DNA from: Actinoallomurus bryophytorum
GTDB taxonomy: Bacteria > Actinomycetota > Actinomycetes > Streptosporangiales > Streptosporangiaceae
Assembly (NCBI RefSeq): GCF_006716425.1
Contig: NZ_VFOZ01000001.1
Span: 1-64,000 of the forward strand
Reading direction: 5' to 3'
DNA: 64,000 nt
Shown: one piece after another, positions 58,434 through 64,000 of the stretch
Layout: the number at the start of each line of letters is the position of its first letter
How positions within the stretch are numbered: the first letter of the stretch is position 1
Translations under genes and position numbers: made by a program
Notes under the pieces: model-generated
Told to the model about the DNA's origin: nothing
The model's input: the letters and a program-made list of their open reading frames with translations, nothing else
Databases searched by the model: none

Positions 58434-59608
58434 TCAGGAATCTACCTCGTCGAGCCAGGTCAGGACGCTGCGGGTGTGCTGGCCGAGCTCGGGAGGCGCG
58501 ACGTGCTCCTGGGGCTCGCCGTCGTCGAAGCGCAGGGGCGGGCCGGGGAGTTCGATGCGGCCGAGCACCGGGTGCTCGACGCCGACGACGAGTCCCTGGG
58601 ACCGCGTCTGGTCCCACTCGTAGACCTCGTCGATCGACCGGATCGCACCGGCCGGGACTCCGGCCTCGGCGAGCCGGGCCAGCCAGTGCTCGCGCGTGCC
58701 GTGCCCGAACGCCTTCTCGATCAGCACGGCCAGCTCGCCGCGGTTGCGTGAGCGGTCGGGCCCGGTCGCGAACCGCTCGTCGTCGGGGTCGATGTCCGCC
58801 ACCGGCGCGAACCTGCGCCACAGGCCCTGGTTGGCCACCCCGACCTGGAGCAGGCCGTCGGCGCACCGGTAGCTGCCGTACGGCGCGATCGAGGGATGGT
58901 CGTTGCCGATCGCCTCGGGCACCTCGCCCGCGACCGTCCAACGGGTGGCCTGGTAGGCGTGCGCCCCGACCACGGAGGCCAGCAGCGAGGTCCTGATCAC
59001 CCGGCCGCGCCCGGTGCGCGTGCGTTCGTACAGTGCGGCGACGATGCCGTACGCGCCGTTCATCCCGGCGAGGATGTCGCAGATGGACATGCCCATCTTG
59101 GTCGGCTGGTCCGGCGCGGGCCCGGTGACGCTCATGATGCCGGCCTCGCCCTGCACGATCGCGTCGTAGCCGGGACGTCCGCCCTCCGGTCCGTCGTGCC
59201 CGACCCGGTGATCGACAGGATGATCAGTGCCGGGTTGATCTCCTGCATCGTCTCGAAGGAGAAGCCGAGCCGGTCGAGGACCCCGGTGCGGAAGTTCTCG
59301 GCCAGGACGTCGGCGTGGCGGATCAGGCGGGTGAGCGTCGCCTTCCCCTCATCGGACTTCAGGTCGAGGGTGATCGACTCCTTGTTGCGGTTGCAGGACA
59401 GGAAGTAGGTGCTGATGCCGGGGTCCACGCCCTCCTCGCCCGGTGCGGTGGCGAACGGAGGTCCCCACTGCCGGGTCTCGTCGCCGGTGCCCGGCTGTTC
59501 GACCTTGATCACCCGTGCGCCGAGGTCGGCGAGCATCATGGTCGCGTGCGGCCCGGACAGGACGCGGGTGAGGTCGAGCACGACGATGTCCTCGAGTGGA
59601 CCGTTCAT
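58434..59608 (-). pseudogene. Family III CoA transferase, frameshifted
   Basis: Two frames join to one CaiB/BaiF-type CoA transferase. Codons from 59608 to about 59203 give the N-terminal half (VLDLTRVLSGPHATMMLADLGARVIKVE, SCNRNKESITLDLK, FRTGVLDRLG, ILSITGSG). The reading then continues in another frame with HDGPEGGRPGYDAIVQGE, holding the expected catalytic Asp, and GEAGIMSVTG through to 58434. Alignment to the family pattern ITGFG-HDGP suggests loss of one T in a TTC codon near 59202-59203. Restoring one base gives about 391 codons, normal length. Either a recent pseudogene or a sequencing error. Confidence 0.87.
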
Positions 59609-59808
59609 CAGCCGATTCCTCCAAGATCAGGTGAAGCGCCTCACGGCAGTATGACCGTTGGGGGACGGCCGGTCCCATGAGCTGCGTCACCTCCGCGTCA
59701 TGGCCGGGACGGACCCGCTCCGCAGACCGTGACCGAGGCGCGCACGTGCGGGGCGCGGGCGCCGGGGCGGAGGATCTTCGTTGCCGTGGCCCCGGCAGGA
59801 TGGAGGGC

Positions 59809-60375
59809 ATGTCGACACCCGTCACCCACGTCCGCTCCCGGGCCTACGCGACGCTGGCCGGCCGGCTGCGCGAGCTGGAGCCCTCGTGCGGGGCGGTGCG
59901 GGTCGTCGCGGTGGACGGGCCGAGTGCGGCGGGCAAGTCGACGTTCAGTGCCGTGCTCTCCGCCGCTCTGGACGGCGCGCCGGTCGTGCACTCCGATGAC
60001 TTCCCGGTGCCCTGGGACGGGGATCCCCTCGCCTGGTGGCCGCCGCTCACGGCGCTGGTGCTCGAACCGCTGCGCGCCGGCCGTACGGGACGTTTCCGCA
60101 GGTACGACTGGCGGCTCGGGGAGTACGCCGAGGAGACCGAGATCCCGGTCGCGCCCGTGGTCGTCATCGAGGGCGTGGGCGCGGCACGCGCGGAGGCGCC
60201 GGTGGCGTTCCGCGCCTGGGTCGAGGCGCCGCACGACGTACGCCGGAGGCGTGCGGCCGAACGCGGGGACGATCTGGCCGCCTGGGATCACTGGTCCGGG
60301 ACCGAGGCGAAACTGTTCGCCGCCGACCGTACGCGAGAACGCGCCGACCTGGTCATCGAGGGAAATCCCCGATAA
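59809..60375 (+). CDS. Uridine-kinase-like P-loop protein
   Basis: 188 residues. Walker A is GPSAAGKST (37-45) and the acidic block VVHSDDFPVPWDGDPLAWWP follows, as in uridine kinase/phosphoribulokinase-like proteins; YDWRLGEYAE and VVVIEGVGAARAE are further family blocks. It is short for a bona fide uridine kinase, and related actinobacterial proteins have no tested substrate. ATG 59809 chosen (ATG 59800 is three codons earlier). A membrane protein gene follows after 23 nt. Confidence 0.85.
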   Translation: MSTPVTHVRSRAYATLAGRLRELEPSCGAVRVVAVDGPSAAGKSTFSAVLSAALDGAPVVHSDDFPVPWDGDPLAWWPPLTALVLEPLRAGRTGRFRRYDWRLGEYAEETEIPVAPVVVIEGVGAARAEAPVAFRAWVEAPHDVRRRRAAERGDDLAAWDHWSGTEAKLFAADRTRERADLVIEGNPR

Positions 60376-60398
60376 CCCGTCTGACCTATCCCGTAATA

Positions 60399-60743
60399 AT
60401 GGCTCACATGCGAAAAGCGTGGAGATGGGTATTGCGGTCGGAAACGACCCTGGGTCTCCTTCTGCTCGTCGTCGCCCTGGCCGGAGCGGGGGTCGTCGTC
60501 AACTGGATGTCGTCGGCCGGGCACGGCTGCACGGCGCATGACACGGCGGGGATCTGCGACGAGGGCCTCAAGGAGGTCGTGTTCCCGATCAGCGTCTTCG
60601 GCACCCTGATCTTCTGCGCCGTGTCCCTCATCGGCGTCAAGTGGTCCGCGCCGGCCTGGATGCGCCGCTGGGCGCTCATCGGGCTGGCCGGAGAGCTCGT
60701 GTGCCTCGCGGCCGGAGCCGCCCTCGCCTCCACCGCGCCCTGA
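60399..60743 (+). CDS. Small three-segment membrane protein
   Basis: 114 residues with three membrane segments (about 17-37, 57-77 and 89-110) and a short extracellular loop containing C43 and C53 (GHGCTAHD, GICDEG). No family recognised. ATG 60399 is preceded by CCTATCCCGTAATA with no ribosome site; if TAATA is part of a promoter -10, the message could be leaderless. ATG 60408 is an alternative. It ends 12 nt from the convergent phosphotransferase gene. Confidence 0.75.
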   Translation: MAHMRKAWRWVLRSETTLGLLLLVVALAGAGVVVNWMSSAGHGCTAHDTAGICDEGLKEVVFPISVFGTLIFCAVSLIGVKWSAPAWMRRWALIGLAGELVCLAAGAALASTAP

Positions 60744-60755
60744 CCGGATCCGTGG

Positions 60756-61562
60756 TCAGAGCGCCCGGCCGAGACCGTCCCCGACCTCCTGAAGCCAGCG
60801 CAGCTCGCGGGCGAGGAACTCCAGGGACGCGGCCGCCTCGGCGGGCCCGACCGGCGCGTACGCGACCCGCGCGGCTTCGGCGAGCCGGCACCGCCGCAGC
60901 GCCGGCAGGATCGCCTTCCGGTCGGCGAGACCGTACGCGTCGAGGAAGATCCGGAGCCGCGCCGGCAGGTCCGGCACCGGATCGAAGCCCGACTCCCGCA
61001 GCCGTACGGGCGGAGCCAGCGGTACGAAGGCCCAGGCGGCCGAGGCCAGCTCGACCAGCGGCTCGACCGGTCCGGCGGCGTCCCAGTCGATGAAGGCGAC
61101 CGGGACACCGTCACGGTAGACGGTGTTCCATGGGCCCAGGTCGCCGTGGGAGACGACCTGGGCGGGTCCCGGTGGATGGGGGTCGAAGCGGTAGCCGGCC
61201 TCCCGCGGCACGAACCCCCGGGAGACGTCGTGCAGCCGCCGGATGAGCCGCGCCGCGCCGGCCAGCGCCTCTTCCGTACGGGCATGGTCCGGCAGGCGCG
61301 CGCCGCGCCCCGGCTCCCAGGCCGGGTCGGCGGCCACCGCGCCCTCCAGGTAGGTGAGCACCTCGCGGTCGCCCTCGACGCCCAGCAGGCGCGGCGCGCC
61401 GTCGAACCCGGCCGACTCCAGATATCTCAGGTATTCGTGCACCGACGCCGACCACGACCCCTGGGGGCGCAGCACGCGTCCGCCACGCCGCACGACGCCG
61501 CGGGTCATCCGCCCGGCCGGCAGCAGGAGGTCCTCGCCACGACGTGATCTGTCGGTGCTCAC
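60756..61562 (-). CDS. Aminoglycoside phosphotransferase-family protein
   Basis: 268 residues of the protein-kinase-like APH/choline kinase fold. Catalytic loop VVSHGDLGPWNTVY and metal-binding AFIDWDAAGPVEPLVELAS are clear. The N-terminus (LLLPAGRMTRGVVRRGGRVLRP) is the usual start of an actinobacterial phosphotransferase group with unknown substrate, so resistance is not implied. GTG 61562 lies 16 nt after the hydantoinase B stop. Confidence 0.9.
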   Translation of the reverse strand: MSTDRSRRGEDLLLPAGRMTRGVVRRGGRVLRPQGSWSASVHEYLRYLESAGFDGAPRLLGVEGDREVLTYLEGAVAADPAWEPGRGARLPDHARTEEALAGAARLIRRLHDVSRGFVPREAGYRFDPHPPGPAQVVSHGDLGPWNTVYRDGVPVAFIDWDAAGPVEPLVELASAAWAFVPLAPPVRLRESGFDPVPDLPARLRIFLDAYGLADRKAILPALRRCRLAEAARVAYAPVGPAEAAASLEFLARELRWLQEVGDGLGRAL

Positions 61563-61578
61563 CGTTCCAGTATCGGGA

Positions 61579-63399
61579 TCAGCGCTCCTCGGCCAGGTCG
61601 TCCACGTCCGCGCGGGTCCGGCCGTCGGCCAGGGTCGCGTAACCCGGGCCGCGGTCGAAGAAGGAGACCGGGCCACGGCCGGCGCGCATCCGGGCGCGGA
61701 GCCCGGCGGTCGCCTCCGTGTCGGCCTCCGTCTCCCCCGGCCGGAGGAGGACCCCGTAGTCGTCCCGCGCGCCCTCCGCCGACACCTTGCCGTCCCGTAC
61801 GTCGGCGGCGACCTTGTCCGGCGGCCGGTTCAGCGGGTCGCCCCAGCCGCCGCCGCCCGTCGTACGGATCCGGATCACCTCGCCCGCCCGTACCGGATGG
61901 TCGTCGACCAGGCCCTCCATCGCGCGGCCCTCGATCTCGACCCGGAACGGCTGTCCGGCACGCCCGCCGTTCACACCCCAGCAGGACAGGATCGAACGGT
62001 CGGCGATGGACATGTAGTGCGCGTCCCGCAGCATCCGGATGTGCTTGTCGTAGCCGAGCCCGCCGCGGAACTCCCCCGGCCCGCCGGAGTCCACCGCGAG
62101 CCCGAGGCGTTCGACGAGGAACGGCCAGCGCGCCTCGGCGAACTCCACCGGGATGTTGCGCGAGTCGGGCACCACGTGGATGGTGTCCTCGCCGTCGGCG
62201 TAGTAGCGCCCGCCCGACCCGCCGCCGAGCACCTCGCGCATCAGGTACGGCTCGGGCTCGGACCCGTACACGCCGGTGTAGCGGATGGTCTCCTGGTCGG
62301 CGGGCATCCGGCCGCCGGTGGCCTTGGCCAGCACCCCGGCGAGGACGCCGAGGAGCCGCAGGATCACGAACGTACGTGCGTTGGTCGGCGCCGGGAAGAT
62401 CGGGGTGAGCAGGGTGCCCTTCTCGGGGAAGCGCATCTCGATGAGCGGTACGACGCCCTCGTTGACGTCCAGCTCGGCCATCCGCTCGGGCGTGTCGGCG
62501 AGGTTGCGCAGCACCGGCGCCAGCCACTTCTTCAGGAACACGCCGTCGGCGTAGTCGCCCGCGTGGTTGATCGGACCCTTGGCCTGCGGAGACGTCCCCG
62601 TGAAGTCGATGATGATCTTGTCGGCGGTCTTCGTGAGGGTGATCCGCTGGGCGTGCAGGCGCGGCGGGTCGACGCCGTCGTGCTCGGCGTAGTCCTCCCA
62701 GACATGGGTGCCGTCGGGGATCTTGGCGAGGATCTCGCGCCGGAACGTCTCTGTGGTCTTGTCGATGATCGCGTCGAAGCACGCCTCGACCGCGTCGCGG
62801 CCGTACCTGGCGAACAGTTCGCCGAGGCGGCGCGCGCCCATGAGACACGCCGAGCACTCCGCGTCGAGGTCGCCGGCGAGCGAGTCCGGCATCCGCGAGT
62901 TGCGGGTCATGATCCGCAGTGCGGCGTCGTTCGGCACGCCCTGGTCCCACAGCTTGATCGGCGGGACCATCAGCCCTTCCTCGAAGGCGCTGCGCGCGTG
63001 CGAGGGCATCGATCCGGGCACCGCGCCGCCGATGTCGTCGTGGTGCCCGAACGCCTGCACGAAGGCGACGACCTCGTCGCCATCGAAGACCGGCACCGTC
63101 ACGCACAGGTCCGGCAGGTGCCCGATGCCGCCCTCGGACAGGTAGACGTCGTTGTGGAAGAAGACGTCGCCCGGCCGCATCGTGTCGAGGGGGAAGTCCC
63201 GCACGATCGGCTGGACCAGCGCGGAGTAGGACCGGCCGGTCAGCTTGCGCATCCTGCGGTCGTGGATGCCGGCGCGGAAGTCGTGCGCGTCGCGGATCAT
63301 CGGTGAGCGCGCCGTACGCGCGATGGCCGTCTCGACCTCCTTCTCGACGGAGGCGAGGGTCCCTTCGACGATCTCCACCAGGATCGGGTCGGTGCTCAT
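61579..63399 (-). CDS. Hydantoinase B/oxoprolinase family protein
   Basis: 606-residue HyuB-type subunit of ATP-dependent ring-opening amidohydrolases (N-methylhydantoinase, 5-oxoprolinase) and acetone carboxylase relatives. Seen: LVEIVEGTLASVEKEVETAI, ARSPMIRDAHDFRAGI, DVFFHNDVYL, GIGHLPDL, FGHHDDIGGAVPGS, and the C-terminal GGGGWGDPL. ATG 63399 chosen over GTG 63420 because GGAGGGTGAG lies upstream. Directly follows the A subunit (88 nt); the two act as a complex in the cytoplasm. Confidence 0.94.
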   Translation of the reverse strand: MSTDPILVEIVEGTLASVEKEVETAIARTARSPMIRDAHDFRAGIHDRRMRKLTGRSYSALVQPIVRDFPLDTMRPGDVFFHNDVYLSEGGIGHLPDLCVTVPVFDGDEVVAFVQAFGHHDDIGGAVPGSMPSHARSAFEEGLMVPPIKLWDQGVPNDAALRIMTRNSRMPDSLAGDLDAECSACLMGARRLGELFARYGRDAVEACFDAIIDKTTETFRREILAKIPDGTHVWEDYAEHDGVDPPRLHAQRITLTKTADKIIIDFTGTSPQAKGPINHAGDYADGVFLKKWLAPVLRNLADTPERMAELDVNEGVVPLIEMRFPEKGTLLTPIFPAPTNARTFVILRLLGVLAGVLAKATGGRMPADQETIRYTGVYGSEPEPYLMREVLGGGSGGRYYADGEDTIHVVPDSRNIPVEFAEARWPFLVERLGLAVDSGGPGEFRGGLGYDKHIRMLRDAHYMSIADRSILSCWGVNGGRAGQPFRVEIEGRAMEGLVDDHPVRAGEVIRIRTTGGGGWGDPLNRPPDKVAADVRDGKVSAEGARDDYGVLLRPGETEADTEATAGLRARMRAGRGPVSFFDRGPGYATLADGRTRADVDDLAEER

Positions 63400-63486
63400 G
63401 CGGTCACTCACCCTCCTCACTCGCTACGCGGGCGCCCTCGTACCTCGGCCACCCACTCCACTCGCTCGTCGGGATTCGCTCCCAGC

Positions 63487-64000
63487 TCATGCCGTCACCA
63501 CCAGGTTGCCGTGGCCGTCGACGCGGGCGCTGAAGCCCGGGTGGAGCGGCAGTGTGGACCCGAACTCCTCGATCACGGCCGGACCGGCGAGGACGTCCCC
63601 GGGTTGGAGCCGTTCGCGCGCGTAGATGGGGACCTCGGCCCAGTCGTCGTAGAAGACACGCCGGGTGCCGGTACGGGCACGGCCCGGATCGCCGTCGCCG
63701 GGCGGCCGCGCCGCCTGCCGCGGGCGTCCGATCGGGCCGACGCCGGAGACGCGCAGGTTGACCCACTCGACGTGGTCGTCGCGGTGGCAGTAGCCGTACA
63801 GGCGCTCGTGCTCGTCGTGGAACCGGCCGGCGACCTCGCCGGTGTCGACGTCGCCCACCGGGACGCGTACCTCGAACGCCTGCCCGTAGTAGCGCAGGTC
63901 CGCGGAGCGCAGGTAGCGGTGGTCCTTGAAGCCCTGCCGGTCGAGCGCGGCGCCGGCCTGGCCCTCCAGCTCCGCGTACACCTCCGCGAGTGTCGCCGCG
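63487..64000 (-). CDS. Hydantoinase A/oxoprolinase family protein, C-terminal fragment
   Basis: The last 171 codons of a HyuA-type subunit; the gene runs past the window end. Seen: SADLRYYGQAFEVRVPVGD, FHDEHERLYGYCHRDDHVEWVNLRV and the late AGPAVIEEFGSTLPLHPGFSARVD block, all characteristic. The A subunit carries the ATPase domain, which lies outside. Upstream partner of the B subunit. Confidence 0.94.
   Translation of the reverse strand, partial: AATLAEVYAELEGQAGAALDRQGFKDHRYLRSADLRYYGQAFEVRVPVGDVDTGEVAGRFHDEHERLYGYCHRDDHVEWVNLRVSGVGPIGRPRQAARPPGDGDPGRARTGTRRVFYDDWAEVPIYARERLQPGDVLAGPAVIEEFGSTLPLHPGFSARVDGHGNLVVTA

Noticed and set aside
60741-60758. Short hairpin TGACC...GGTCA shared by two convergent stop codons
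   Set aside because: Only 5 bp of stem; likely a by-product of the two facing stops.

Overview
This 64 kb window is high-GC, gene-dense chromosomal DNA from an actinomycete. The gene families (a meso-diaminopimelate-type MurE, Wag31/DivIVA, SepF, FtsW/FtsI, the MoxR-DUF58-transglutaminase operon, DUF3040, DUF1707, a CU044_5270-family protein with its sigma factor, and an F420-type LLM oxidoreductase) fit Streptosporangiales, perhaps Thermomonosporaceae. That placement is inference from gene content, not from a marker comparison. I see no rRNA, tRNA, CRISPR array, prophage or insertion sequence.

Layout. 1-5100: rluD (start only), lspA and a DksA/TraR zinc-finger gene on the minus strand, diverging from ileS, which is preceded by a translational T-box riboswitch and followed by a strong intrinsic terminator. 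5147-9349: a DUF1707 protein, an aldo/keto reductase, a 745 bp gene-poor stretch and a very acidic membrane protein with two His/Cys modules. 9487-28586: the division and cell wall (dcw) cluster on the minus strand, mraZ-rsmH-ftsL-ftsI-murE-murF-mraY-murD-ftsW-murG-murC-ftsQ-ftsZ-yggS-sepF-yggT-wag31. Many junctions overlap as ATGA/GTGA/TTGA. The mraZ control region has four 10-bp-phased MraZ boxes, and further box pairs point the other way toward a divergent moxR-DUF58-transglutaminase operon (29045-33851).

34206-36852: DUF3040 protein, DinB polymerase IV and a methyltransferase. 37518-49143: an aro/translation neighbourhood on the minus strand (glyS fused alpha-beta, aroC, aroK, aroB, aroQ, then pepP, efp, nusB), interrupted by an LLM oxidoreductase, a thioesterase divergent from a TetR regulator, and a nitroreductase. 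Two homologous intergenic repeat elements lie here in opposite orientation (37017-37494 and 42482-42873). They share termini, a core with two DnaA-box-like sites 52 bp apart, and a duplicated GCGGCGCCAC motif, but carry different tandem arrays. This is the most unusual structure in the window.

49215-64000: accessory metabolism. It holds an SseB-like protein, an orphan small gene, a truncated ADP-ribosylglycohydrolase, a cyanuric acid amidohydrolase/barbiturase next to carbamate kinase, a sigma factor with its membrane partner, an aminotransferase, a nitrilase-family amidase, an APC permease, a frameshifted CoA transferase, two kinase-like genes and a hydantoinase/oxoprolinase B-A pair that runs off the end. 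The ring-opening amidohydrolase, carbamate kinase, nitrilase and hydantoinase genes suggest scavenging of nitrogen from cyclic ureides, amides and lactams.
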